Part shown: piece by piece, positions 1-7,489 of the stretch | Layout of the letters: every line of letters begins with the position of its first letter | How positions within the stretch are numbered: the first letter of the stretch is position 1 | Source: Marvinbryantia sp964455335 | GTDB taxonomy: Bacteria > Bacillota > Clostridia > Lachnospirales > Lachnospiraceae | Assembly: GCA_964455335.1 (NCBI GenBank) | Contig: CAYVVW010000036.1 | Span: 1 to 15,811 of the forward strand | Direction of reading: 5' to 3' | Length of the DNA stretch: 15,811 nt | Notes under the pieces: model-generated | Told to the model about the DNA's origin: nothing | Databases searched by the model: none | What the model saw: only the letters and a program-made list of their open reading frames with translations | Translations under genes and position numbers: made by a program

Positions 1-1
1 C

Positions 2-619
2 GAGGTATCTGCGCTGCTTGGCCGTATGCCGTCGGCCGTGGGTTACCAGCCGACGCTGCAGAGCGAGATGGGCGCCCTGCAGGAGCGCATCACGTCCACC
101 AAACATGGGTCTATCACGTCCGTACAGGCCGTCTATGTGCCGGCGGACGACTTGACGGACCCGGCCCCGGCCACGACTTTCGCGCATTTGGACGCCACCA
201 CGGTGCTCTCGCGCGCGATTGTGGAGCTGGGCATTTACCCGGCCGTGGATCCGCTGGATTCCACTTCGCGCATCTTGGACCCGCGCGTGGTGGGGGAGGA
301 GCATTACCAGACGGCGCGCGGCGTGCAGGAAATCTTGCAGCGGTACAAGGAGCTGCAGGACATCATCGCCATCCTGGGCATGGACGAATTGTCCGAGGAA
401 GAAAAGCTGACCGTGAGCCGCGCGCGCAAGATCCAGCGCTTCCTGTCGCAGCCATTTTATGTGGCGCAGCAGTTTACGGGAACGGACGGGCGTTATGTGC
501 CGATCGCGGAGACGATCCGCGGGTTTCGGGAGATCCTCGAAGGAAGGCACGACGACATCCCGGAAGGGATGTTCCTCAACGCCGGATCGATTGACGACGT
601 GCTTGCGCGCGTGAAGTAG
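2..619 (+). CDS. atpD: F-type ATP synthase subunit beta (3' part, 5' end outside window)
   Basis: This is the C-terminal part of the catalytic beta subunit of F1, which hydrolyses or makes ATP at the alpha/beta interfaces on the cytoplasmic face of the membrane. The frame is open from base 2 and reads EVSALLGRMPSAVGYQP, a signature stretch of the family. It is followed by ALQERITSTKHGSITSVQAVYVPADDLTDPAP, the catalytic-cleft region ATTFAHLDATTVLSR and GIYPAVDPLDSTSR. The C-terminal helical domain carries the DELSEEEK (DELSEED-like) loop that contacts subunit gamma, then RARKIQRFLSQPF. The Walker A region and the start lie upstream of the window. The stop is TAG at 617-619, nine bases before atpC, so the two are co-transcribed. 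Nothing is broken in the visible part. Confidence 0.98.
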   Translation, partial: EVSALLGRMPSAVGYQPTLQSEMGALQERITSTKHGSITSVQAVYVPADDLTDPAPATTFAHLDATTVLSRAIVELGIYPAVDPLDSTSRILDPRVVGEEHYQTARGVQEILQRYKELQDIIAILGMDELSEEEKLTVSRARKIQRFLSQPFYVAQQFTGTDGRYVPIAETIRGFREILEGRHDDIPEGMFLNAGSIDDVLARVK

Positions 620-627
620 GTGGGGGA

Positions 628-1050
628 ATGGCACAGGAAAAGCAATTTCAGTTGAACATCATTGCGCCCGAACGCGTCTTTTTTGACGCGCCCGTGACCA
701 TGGTGGAGCTTTGCACCAGCGAGGGCGAAGTGGGCATCTACAAAGGGCACATTCCCATGACCATGCTGATCGTCCCGGGCATTGTGACGATCACGCAAGA
801 GGGCGGAAAAAAGCGTGCAGCCATCCACAGCGGGTTTATGGAAGTCCTCCCCGAAAAGGTCACCATCATGGCGGAGTCCGCAGAGTGGCCGGAAGAGATC
901 GACATCAACCGCGCCAAAGAGGCGGAGGCGCGCGCCAGGCGCCGTTTGGAGATGAAAGACCCAAATCTCAACTTCCAGCGCGCCGAGTTCGCCCTGCGAA
1001 AGGCGATGGTGCGCCTGAAACTGGCGGAGGAATCGCCGAGGAAAGGATAG
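628..1050 (+). CDS. atpC: F-type ATP synthase subunit epsilon
   Basis: This 140-residue subunit belongs to the central stalk of F1 and inhibits ATP hydrolysis through its C-terminal helices. The N-terminal ~85 residues form the expected beta-sandwich (QLNIIAPERVFFD, then EGEVGIYKGHIPMTMLI, with a GHxPM-like motif). The C-terminal part is a charged helical hairpin (DINRAKEAEARARRRLEM, then AEFALRKAMVRLKLAEE). The length is normal. It starts with ATG after a GGTGGGGG ribosome-binding sequence, nine bases after the atpD stop, and closes the atp operon in the usual gene order. A T-run follows at about 1080-1086, but I find no convincing stem before it. Confidence 0.97.
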   Translation: MAQEKQFQLNIIAPERVFFDAPVTMVELCTSEGEVGIYKGHIPMTMLIVPGIVTITQEGGKKRAAIHSGFMEVLPEKVTIMAESAEWPEEIDINRAKEAEARARRRLEMKDPNLNFQRAEFALRKAMVRLKLAEESPRKG

Positions 1051-1143
1051 CGCGCAGGCGGGCCTATCGCGGGAAAGGGCTTTTTTATAGGGATGAAGTT
1101 ACAGCGATGGGCATCATAATTGTAGGGGAAAGGAAGGAGCATA

Positions 1144-3252
1144 TTGGATTGGGAAAAGGCAACGCTTCTGAATGAAAAACAATATTACATCCTGGGTATG
1201 CGTCCGGTTTTTGTCGAATCCGCGCTCTTTAGCGACGAAACAGAAAATTTTGTAACCCCTATGGAGCCGGACCTCGGCGAGATGGTGACGATTCGCTTTC
1301 GGTCGAAGCGGGACAATGTGGACACGGTCTGCCTGCAGGTGGAGGGGCAGTCTCTGCCCATGGAGTTTGACCGCGAGGAAGGGTATTTTGACTATTACCG
1401 GATCGACGTGCCCATGGGCACCCGGCCTTTGCGGTATTGCTTTAAGGTGTCCGTCGGCCGGCTGGTGTGCTATTTTGACAAATGCGGGACATCCCAGGAC
1501 ATCCGTCCGGAGTACCAATTTATGGTCGTGCCCGGGTTTCGCACGCCAAATTGGGCGAAAGGCGCCATCATGTACCAGATTTTCGTGGATCGCTTTTACA
1601 ATGGAGATCCCACAAATGATGTGTGCGATGGCGAATATTTTTACATTGGAGACACGGTGACGGCCGTCAAGGATTGGGACAAGTGTCCGGTCAGCATGGG
1701 GGTGCGCGAATTTTACGGAGGCGACTTGCAAGGCGTGCGCGAAAAGCTCGACTACTTGCAGGATCTGGGGGTTGACGTGATCTACTTTAACCCCATTTTC
1801 GTCTCCCCGTCGAACCACAAGTATGACATCCAGGATTACGACAATGTGGACCCGCACTATGGGAAGATCGTAAAAGACGGAGGGGCGCTTTTGCAAAAGG
1901 GGGATGCGGACAACACGCACGCCACCCGCTACATCACCCGCGTGACGGACGAGGCAAACCTGCAGGCGAGCGACCAGCTGCTGATCCAGTTGGTGGAAGA
2001 GGCGCACAGGCGGGGGATGCGCGTCATTTTGGACGGGGTGTTCAACCACTGCGGCTCTTTTAACAAGTGGCTAGACCGCGAGCGCATTTACGAAAACCAG
2101 CCCGGCTATGAAAAAGGCGCGTATGTGGCAAAGGATAGCCCCTATCACGACTTTTTCAAATTCAACAGCGACGCGTGGCCGTACAACCCCGACTACGACG
2201 GGTGGTGGGGGCACAGCACCCTGCCGAAGCTGACGTATGAGACTTCCCAGAACTTGCACGATTATATCCTGCAAGTGGCAAAAAAATGGGTCTCTCCCCC
2301 CTACAACGCGGACGGCTGGCGGCTGGACGTGGCCGCCGACTTGGGGTTTTCCAACGAGTACAACCACAAGTTTTGGAAAGAATTTCGGGCGACCGTCAAG
2401 GCGGCAAACCCCGACGCGCTGATATTGGCAGAGCATTATGGCGACCCGCGTGCATGGCTGCAGGGCGACGAGTGGGATACGGTCATGAATTACGACGCCT
2501 TCATGGAGCCTGTCACCTGGTTTTTCACGGGAATGGAAAAGCACAGCGACGAGTACCGGCAGGACATGCTGGGAAACGGGGCGCACTTCGAGTGGGCGAT
2601 GTGCCACTTCATGAGCCGGTTTCTGGCGCCGTCTCTGCTGGTGTCCATGAACGAGCTGTCCAACCATGACCATTCGCGGTTTTTGACGCGCACGAACCAC
2701 AAAGTGGGGCGCGTGGATAGGCTGGGGAGCGCGGCGGCAAGCGAGGGCGTTGACAAGGCAATCCTGCGGGAGGCGGTCGTTTTGCAAATGACTTGGCCTG
2801 GCGCGCCGACCATTTACTACGGCGACGAGGCAGGCGTTTGCGGGTTCACCGACCCGGACAACCGCAGGACGTACCCCTGGGGGCACGAGGATCGGGAGCT
2901 GATCGCGTTCCACAAGGAACTGATCCGCATCCACAAGGCGAGCAGGGCGCTGACGGCGGGGTCTGTGAAAATCATCAAGGCCGATTACCAGTTCCTCTGT
3001 TATGGGCGGTTCTTGGGAAAGGAACACTACCTGGTGGTATTTCACAACAGCGAGGAGGCGGCGGTGCGCACCATTTGGACGCGCGACATTGGCATAGACG
3101 ACAAGGATCGGCTTGTACAGCTCGTGCAAACGCACCGGGACGGCTACGACACCGCGCCTGTCACATACGAGGTGCAAAATGGAGAGGTTTCCCTGCAATG
3201 CAAGCCACTGTCGGCGGTGGTGCTGCGCCAGGAGCCGAAGGCCATTCTGTAA
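1144..3252 (+). CDS. GH13 alpha-glucosidic hydrolase (neopullulanase / cyclomaltodextrinase / maltogenic amylase type)
   Basis: This 702-residue member of glycoside hydrolase family 13 is expected to cleave alpha-1,4 (and some alpha-1,6) bonds in maltodextrins, cyclodextrins or pullulan fragments. There is no signal peptide, so it acts in the cytoplasm. Residues ~20-140 form an N-terminal beta domain resembling CBM34, followed by the (beta/alpha)8 barrel from about WAKGAIMYQIFVDRFYNGD. All conserved regions are present: DGVFNH (D297, H302), RLDVAAD (nucleophile D395), ILAEHYGD (acid/base E430) and ELSNHDHSR (transition-state D509). A long loop follows DPHYG (about residues 240-275), as in larger clostridial members. 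The start is TTG at 1144, chosen because AGGAAGGAG ends four bases upstream; the in-frame ATG at 1198 would cut into the N domain. It lies 93 bases after atpC and 17 bases before the GH5 gene, so it probably heads a two-gene unit. The exact substrate cannot be read from sequence. Confidence 0.93.
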   Translation: MDWEKATLLNEKQYYILGMRPVFVESALFSDETENFVTPMEPDLGEMVTIRFRSKRDNVDTVCLQVEGQSLPMEFDREEGYFDYYRIDVPMGTRPLRYCFKVSVGRLVCYFDKCGTSQDIRPEYQFMVVPGFRTPNWAKGAIMYQIFVDRFYNGDPTNDVCDGEYFYIGDTVTAVKDWDKCPVSMGVREFYGGDLQGVREKLDYLQDLGVDVIYFNPIFVSPSNHKYDIQDYDNVDPHYGKIVKDGGALLQKGDADNTHATRYITRVTDEANLQASDQLLIQLVEEAHRRGMRVILDGVFNHCGSFNKWLDRERIYENQPGYEKGAYVAKDSPYHDFFKFNSDAWPYNPDYDGWWGHSTLPKLTYETSQNLHDYILQVAKKWVSPPYNADGWRLDVAADLGFSNEYNHKFWKEFRATVKAANPDALILAEHYGDPRAWLQGDEWDTVMNYDAFMEPVTWFFTGMEKHSDEYRQDMLGNGAHFEWAMCHFMSRFLAPSLLVSMNELSNHDHSRFLTRTNHKVGRVDRLGSAAASEGVDKAILREAVVLQMTWPGAPTIYYGDEAGVCGFTDPDNRRTYPWGHEDRELIAFHKELIRIHKASRALTAGSVKIIKADYQFLCYGRFLGKEHYLVVFHNSEEAAVRTIWTRDIGIDDKDRLVQLVQTHRDGYDTAPVTYEVQNGEVSLQCKPLSAVVLRQEPKAIL

Positions 3253-3269
3253 AAGAAGGAGGATCTGAC

Positions 3270-4724
3270 GTGAAAAAATGTAGAGTTGGGCTGATCGCCC
3301 TGTTTTTCCTGCTGGCGGCTTTGTCCGCCACGGCCACCGCGAAAACTCCGGTGGCGCAAAATGGCAAACTCTCGGTGAAGGGAACGAAGATCGTCAACGC
3401 GAAGGGCAAACCGTTCCAGATCAAGGGCGTGAGCACGCACGGCCTGTCGTGGTTTCCGCAATATGTCTCGAAAGAGGCGTTCCGGGACTTGCGCGACAAA
3501 TGGGGCGCAAACACGGTGCGCCTCGCGATGTATACCGCTGAGGGGAACGGGTATTGCACGGGCGACGCCCAAAACAAGAAAACCCTGGAGGCACTCATCG
3601 ACAAGGGCGTCAAGGCGGCCACCGACCTGGGGATGTATGTGATCATCGACTGGCATGTTTTGCAAGACAGAGACCCCAATGTTTACCAGAGCGAGGCCAT
3701 CTCGTTTTTCAAAAAGGTGGCAAAAAAATACAAGAACCACAACAACGTTCTGTATGAGATCTGCAACGAGCCGAACAGCGGGCCGGACTGGGCGCGCATC
3801 AAGACGTATGCGCAAAAGACCGTCAAGGCCATCCGCGACATCGACAAAGACGCCATCATCATTGTGGGAACGCCCACATGGTCTCAGGATGTGGACGAGG
3901 CCGCAAAAAGCCCCTTAAAGGGGAGCAACCTTGTCTATACCTTGCATTTTTACGCGGACACGCACCGCGACTCCCTAAGGCAGAAGGCGGAGACGGCCAT
4001 TCGGGCGGGGCTGCCGATCTTGGTGAGTGAATTTAGCATCTGCAGCGCGGACGGCGCGGGGGCAATCAACACCGAGCAGGCAAATATCTGGATTCGCTTT
4101 TTGGACAAGTACCAGATCGGCTATGCGTCCTGGAGCCTGTGCAACAAGGCCGAGACGAGCGCTCTGATCCGAAGCGACTGCGCCAAGACTTCGGGATGGA
4201 ATTTCTCGGATCTCTCGGATGCGGGAAAATGGCTGGTGCGCACGTTTGGCGGCTCTTTGGCGAAACAGTCGCCGAGCAAGCCTTCGTCAAACAGTAAGCC
4301 TGGAAACAGCGGGAACACAAACAGCGGAAACACAAACAGCGGAAACACAAACAGCGGCACTGCGTCGAATGGGGGAAGCAGCGCTTCTGTTTCGGCGGTC
4401 AAGGCCACCAAGAAAAATACAAAGGCGACGGCGAAGCAAAGCGCCGCTTGGGAGGAAGGCGCAAAGAAAGTGCAGCAGTTCTCCCTGACTGTCAAGAACA
4501 AAGGCAAAAAGACAGTCAAAAACTGGAAAGTGCGCATCACATTCAAATACAAGGTGCAGCAGCAAGGCGGCTGGAATGGGAAGTTCACGTTCAAGGGAAA
4601 GACTGTGACCATCAAGCCGGAGAGCTACAACGCGACCATCGGCCCAAAACAGTCCATCGAGGTGGGGCTGGCCGTCAAGAGCGCAAAGACCAACAAAATC
4701 CAGTCTGTCAAGATCATCAAGTGA
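3270..4724 (+). CDS. Secreted GH5 endoglucanase (cellulase) with C-terminal CBM2-like module
   Basis: This 484-residue retaining beta-1,4-glucanase probably belongs to subfamily GH5_2. It starts with GTG at 3270 after AGAAGGAGGA, 17 bases downstream of the GH13 stop. The N-terminus KKCRVGLIALFFLLAALS with a likely cleavage after ATATA or ATA is a Sec signal peptide, so the enzyme is exported. The catalytic domain spans ~30-330: THGLSWFPQYV, IIDWHVL, YEICNEPN (acid/base E167) and ILVSEFS (nucleophile E254). A low-complexity linker (about 335-375, including three GNTNS units) joins a beta-sandwich at ~380-484. In that domain three tryptophans, W394, W419 and W435, match the spacing of the exposed cellulose-binding tryptophans of CBM2-type modules; the CBM family is inferred, not certain. 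There is no dockerin or sortase signal, so it acts as a free extracellular enzyme. Pairing with a cytoplasmic starch-type GH13 is mixed in substrate but plausible for a polysaccharide-using gut or rumen anaerobe. Confidence 0.93.
   Translation: MKKCRVGLIALFFLLAALSATATAKTPVAQNGKLSVKGTKIVNAKGKPFQIKGVSTHGLSWFPQYVSKEAFRDLRDKWGANTVRLAMYTAEGNGYCTGDAQNKKTLEALIDKGVKAATDLGMYVIIDWHVLQDRDPNVYQSEAISFFKKVAKKYKNHNNVLYEICNEPNSGPDWARIKTYAQKTVKAIRDIDKDAIIIVGTPTWSQDVDEAAKSPLKGSNLVYTLHFYADTHRDSLRQKAETAIRAGLPILVSEFSICSADGAGAINTEQANIWIRFLDKYQIGYASWSLCNKAETSALIRSDCAKTSGWNFSDLSDAGKWLVRTFGGSLAKQSPSKPSSNSKPGNSGNTNSGNTNSGNTNSGTASNGGSSASVSAVKATKKNTKATAKQSAAWEEGAKKVQQFSLTVKNKGKKTVKNWKVRITFKYKVQQQGGWNGKFTFKGKTVTIKPESYNATIGPKQSIEVGLAVKSAKTNKIQSVKIIK
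4311..4355 (+). repeat. 15-bp tandem repeat, three units, encoding the GNTNS linker
   Basis: Three in-frame copies of GGAAACACAAACAGC lie at 4311-4325, 4326-4340 and 4341-4355 (the first has one difference) and encode GNTNS three times in the linker between the GH5 and binding domains. The copies are nearly identical at DNA level, which suggests recent slippage and a linker length that may vary among strains. Confidence 0.95.
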
Positions 4725-4742
4725 CGCCTGTTTTTGGCAATG

Positions 4743-4828
4743 CGGGGCGGATTGCACCGCAAGATTCCCAGACATGGGCAGAAAACGGGGCGGATTGCAC
4801 CGCAGGATTCCCCGAAACGGGCAGAAAA
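4743..4828 (+). repeat. 43-bp direct repeat, two tandem copies, each with two small hairpins
   Basis: Copies at 4743-4785 and 4786-4828 differ at only four positions. Each begins CGGGGCGGATTGCACCGCA and ends GGGCAGAAAA. Within each, GCGG-ATTGCA-CCGC can fold, and a second small hairpin follows: CCCA-GACA-TGGG in copy 1 and CCCG-AAA-CGGG in copy 2. The sequence changes in copy 2 keep a stem by shifting register. It fills most of the 135-base gap between the GH5 and DUF4364 genes, where no ordinary T-tailed terminator is seen. An open frame runs through it into the DUF4364 gene, but that extension is repeat-derived and unlikely to be translated. Confidence 0.9.
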
Positions 4829-4859
4829 TGGCAGTCGGACAGAAAGGGGACGGGCGGCG

Positions 4860-5396
4860 ATGGAACAGATGCAGACACTTTACAAACTGATTGTGCTAAA
4901 GATTCTCTCCGAGGCAAATTTCTCGATGACAAACAGCCAGCTTTCCGCATTTGTCCTGGAGAAAGGGTATACGGACTACTTTACTTTGCAGCAGACGCTC
5001 TCCGACATGGCCGACCAGTCCTTTTTGCGAAAAAAAGTGGTGCGCAACCGCACGGGATATTCCCTGACCCAAAAAGGCCGTGACACCTTACATGCCCTGG
5101 AGGGCGAGATGCCGGGGGAGATCAAAAAAGAAATCGCGCAGTATGTCAAGGGAAACCGGCTGAGGCTGCAAAACGAGAACGCGGTTCAGGCGGAATACCG
5201 GGCGGAAGGGGAGGAATTTTGCGTGACGCTGACCGTCCAGGAAAAAGGGGCGGAGCTGATTCACCTGACCCTGGCGGTGCCGCTGGAAGAGCAGGCGGCG
5301 TGCATCTGCGACAACTGGTACGAAAAAAGCCAGCAAATCTACAGCTACCTCATGCGAGAGTTAATGCAACAGGCGAAAACAGGGAATTCGGAATAA
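4860..5396 (+). CDS. DUF4364 family protein (winged-helix regulator-like)
   Basis: The 178-residue protein matches the DUF4364 family of Clostridia: an N-terminal winged-helix domain (LYKLIVLKILSEANFSMTNSQL, LEKGYTDYFTLQQTLSDM, then the wing VVRNRTGYSLTQKGRDTL), and a C-terminal mixed domain (VTLTVQEKGAELIHLTLAVP, then ICDNWYEKSQQIYSYLM). The PadR-like fold suggests DNA binding, but the family's target is not known to me. I chose ATG at 4860 because homologues begin a few residues before the TLYKLIV stretch. An upstream in-frame ATG at 4734 would add 42 residues made of the 43-bp repeat. The ribosome-binding site is weak (AAGGGG, spaced far). Its last codons (QQAKTGNSE) and stop lie inside a 42-bp direct repeat. 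Confidence 0.88.
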   Translation: MEQMQTLYKLIVLKILSEANFSMTNSQLSAFVLEKGYTDYFTLQQTLSDMADQSFLRKKVVRNRTGYSLTQKGRDTLHALEGEMPGEIKKEIAQYVKGNRLRLQNENAVQAEYRAEGEEFCVTLTVQEKGAELIHLTLAVPLEEQAACICDNWYEKSQQIYSYLMRELMQQAKTGNSE

Positions 5397-5451
5397 CCAA
5401 TGCTTTTGTAACAGGCGAAAACAGGGAATTCGGAATAACCAATGCTTTCTA
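5368..5451 (+). repeat. 42-bp direct repeat duplicating the 3' end of the DUF4364 gene
   Basis: Copy 1 (5368-5409) contains the last nine codons and TAA stop of the DUF4364 gene. Copy 2 (5410-5451) follows immediately. The first 39 bases are identical between copies (beginning AACAGGCGAAAACAGGGAA and including the GAATTC site). The perfect identity implies a recent duplication or active homogenisation. No strong hairpin is evident in the unit. Confidence 0.95.
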
Positions 5452-5513
5452 CCCTGGCATCGTAGGGTTGATTTCGGATGAGGTGCGGATTTCACAAAGA
5501 ATGAGGTGAGAAT

Positions 5514-5618
5514 ATGAATGGCAAAAAAGAAAAAAGGAAACGCGTGATTGCTGCCATCATCGCCATTGTGCTGATTTTGGCGATGGTCGCCACGACGATT
5601 ATCGCGGCGTTTTTGTGA
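5514..5618 (+). CDS. Small single-pass membrane peptide (34 aa), function unknown
   Basis: ATG at 5514 follows a good ribosome-binding sequence (GAGGTGAG, AGGTG spaced five bases). The frame encodes a basic N-terminus, MNGKKEKRKR, then one hydrophobic helix rich in Ile, Ala, Val and Leu running to the C-terminus (…TTIIAAFL), stopping at TGA 5616-5618. The positive-inside rule predicts an N-terminus-in, single-span peptide. Short peptides of this design are often left unannotated in clostridial genomes. It sits between the DUF4364 and VanW genes on the same strand, so it may be co-transcribed with either. I do not recognise a function. Confidence 0.7.
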   Translation: MNGKKEKRKRVIAAIIAIVLILAMVATTIIAAFL

Positions 5619-5745
5619 TGGCTGGAGGCAGGGGAACTTCCGAAGAAAGCAATTTGGATCGCGCCCGCGATTTTCCGAGTGTCGGGCGGGTGCTTGCGCG
5701 TCAGCAACATTCATGGCGCGCGGTTTTGGCGTGGGGAGGGTATCG

Positions 5746-7338
5746 ATGAAGGTGGTAAGAAGTGCGTTGGCGGCCGCGCTGCTTGCGCTTGCAATGCCCG
5801 CGGCGGCATCTGCCGTGGAAAACGGGCGCATCGGGCAGGGCATTTTTATCAGCGACATGGACGTGTCTGGCCTGACGGAACAGGAGGCGCGGGCAAAGGT
5901 TGACGCGCGCATCAGTCAGGTCAGGCGCGACCAGCTGACAGTCCAGGTGGGCGAGGACAGTGTGCAGACGACGGCGAGCCAGCTCGGGCTGCACTGGGAA
6001 AACCAGGACATCGTGGAGCAGGCCTTTTCCTATGGCAACAGCGGCAATCCGATCAAACGCTACAAAGACAAAAAGGATTTGCAGCAGGGCAACATCACGC
6101 TGCCCTTCCAATTTCAGGCCAACGATGGACAGGTGCGCGCTTTCATCGAGAACGAGTGTATGCAATTCGAGAAAAAAGCGCGGGAAGCCACGATTTCTGC
6201 GGACGGCAGCGGCGGCTTTGACTTGACGGAAGGCGTCACCGGACAGGTGATCAACGTGGACGAATCCGCCAAAATCCTCGAAGATTTCATCAGCGGCGGA
6301 TGGCAGGGCGGGGCGGCCACCATTGCGCTTGCGGTGGAGTTGGATGAGCCAAAGGGGAACGCCAAGGATCTGGAGACGATACAGGATCTGCTCGGCACGT
6401 ACACCACCTATTATGGATCTACGTCGGGGCGCAACGCAAATGTGGAGCGCGCGGCCTCGCTGATCAACGACAACGTCCTCTACCCAGGGGAGACTTTTTC
6501 CGTGACGGAGCACCTGGTGCCCTTTACCGCGGAAAATGGCTACGAGCTTGCGCCGGAATATTCGATGGGCACGGTCGTGCAAGGGTATGGCGGCGGCGTC
6601 TGCCAGGTGTCCACGACGCTGTACAATGCCCTGCTCCGCGCGGAATTGGAAATCGTGGAGCGGCACAACCACACGATGGTGGTCACATATGTGCCCGCGT
6701 CGATGGACGCGGCGATCGCGGAGGGGCTGATGGATCTTTCGTTCCGCAACAATCGGGAGACGCCCATCCTCATTTCGGGTTATGCCTACGGGGGCGAGCT
6801 GACCTTTTCCATCTGGGGGCAGGAGACGCGGCCGGCAGACCGGTATGTGGAATATAGCAGCGTCGTCACAAGCGAGACCCCATCGGGCGGCATCAAGCTC
6901 TACGCGGCTCCCGACCAGCCGGTGGGATACTTCCAGCAAGTGTCCACCCCGATGCCGGGGAAAACGGCGGAGTGCTACAAAACCGTCACCTACAATGGGG
7001 AGACGACGACCGAGCTGGTCAACCGCAGCACCTACCAGGCGACCCCGCAGGAGTACGAGGTTGGCACATTGGGCGCGAACAACGCCCTGCTCACCGCCAT
7101 TGCGGCAAATGACCTCGCGGGCGCGCAGGCGGCGGCGCTTGGCATCACCCAGCCGGAATCAGAGCTGACAACCGAGGCATCTACGGATGCCGCGCCAGAT
7201 GCCAATACGGCGCCGGCAGACCCATCTGGCGACACGCCGGCAACAGATCCTCCGGCCGCCGTGCCGGAAAACCCAGAGGGGGGCGGCGAGATCATCGAGG
7301 AAATCCCGATCGGGGAGGACGACATTGTTATCTGGTGA
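5746..7338 (+). CDS. VanW family exported protein with YoaR-like and G5-like domains
   Basis: This 530-residue protein starts at ATG 5746, five bases after GGGGAGGG; an in-frame ATG at 5713 lacks such a site. MKVVRSALAAALLALAMPAAASA is a Sec signal peptide with an AxA cleavage site. Residues ~30-200 form a YoaR/putative peptidoglycan-binding region (ISDMDVSGLTEQEARAKV is its typical opening). The VanW domain at ~210-345 includes NDNVLYPGETFSV, the hallmark GGGVCQVSTTLYNA (C286) and ERHNHTMVV. A G5-like beta segment follows (about 365-425), then an acidic Pro/Thr/Ala tail ending in a charged stretch. VanW was named from vancomycin-resistance clusters, but most family members, including this one with no van genes nearby, are thought to act at the cell wall; the biochemical role is unknown. 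Confidence 0.92.
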   Translation: MKVVRSALAAALLALAMPAAASAVENGRIGQGIFISDMDVSGLTEQEARAKVDARISQVRRDQLTVQVGEDSVQTTASQLGLHWENQDIVEQAFSYGNSGNPIKRYKDKKDLQQGNITLPFQFQANDGQVRAFIENECMQFEKKAREATISADGSGGFDLTEGVTGQVINVDESAKILEDFISGGWQGGAATIALAVELDEPKGNAKDLETIQDLLGTYTTYYGSTSGRNANVERAASLINDNVLYPGETFSVTEHLVPFTAENGYELAPEYSMGTVVQGYGGGVCQVSTTLYNALLRAELEIVERHNHTMVVTYVPASMDAAIAEGLMDLSFRNNRETPILISGYAYGGELTFSIWGQETRPADRYVEYSSVVTSETPSGGIKLYAAPDQPVGYFQQVSTPMPGKTAECYKTVTYNGETTTELVNRSTYQATPQEYEVGTLGANNALLTAIAANDLAGAQAAALGITQPESELTTEASTDAAPDANTAPADPSGDTPATDPPAAVPENPEGGGEIIEEIPIGEDDIVIW

Positions 7339-7489
7339 GAACCGCGCGACTTGTGTTTTTGTGTGCTGCGCGGCGAATGTGCGGAGATGCGCGGGCATCC
7401 GAGTTGTTGCATATCGCGGTCGGAAGCTTCAGTGAGAAGATGCGCAGAAACGTGGACGGGAGAGAACTGAGGGTGGGAGGTGTGGCGCG

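Noticed and set aside
1045..1090. Possible terminator after atpC (a run of Ts at 1080-1086)
   Set aside because: The best stem before the T-run is only about four pairs (GCCT/GGGC) around a long loop, and GATAG/CTATC lies too far upstream. It is not convincing enough to list.
1114..2049. Long antisense open frames opposite the GH13, atp and rlmD genes (for example 1114-2049, 2071-3198, 12632-13657 on the minus strand)
   Set aside because: They are shadows of GC-rich coding sequence: low-complexity His/Val/Arg-rich composition, no family motifs and no ribosome-binding sites.
4734..4859. N-terminal extension of the DUF4364 protein from ATG 4734
   Set aside because: The extra 42 residues are translated 43-bp repeat, there is no ribosome-binding site, and the family begins close to the ATG at 4860.
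5662..5688. CGCCCG/CGGGCG inverted repeat upstream of the VanW gene
   Set aside because: It is short, has no T-run and matches no known regulatory element.
5746..7338. VanW protein as a vancomycin-resistance gene
   Set aside because: No vanA/B/H/X/R/S genes are nearby, and VanW-domain proteins are widespread in Clostridia without resistance.
7342..7373. CCGCGC/GCGCGG inverted repeat after the VanW gene as terminator
   Set aside because: Six base pairs around a 20-base loop with no following T-run. It may be chance in GC-rich DNA.
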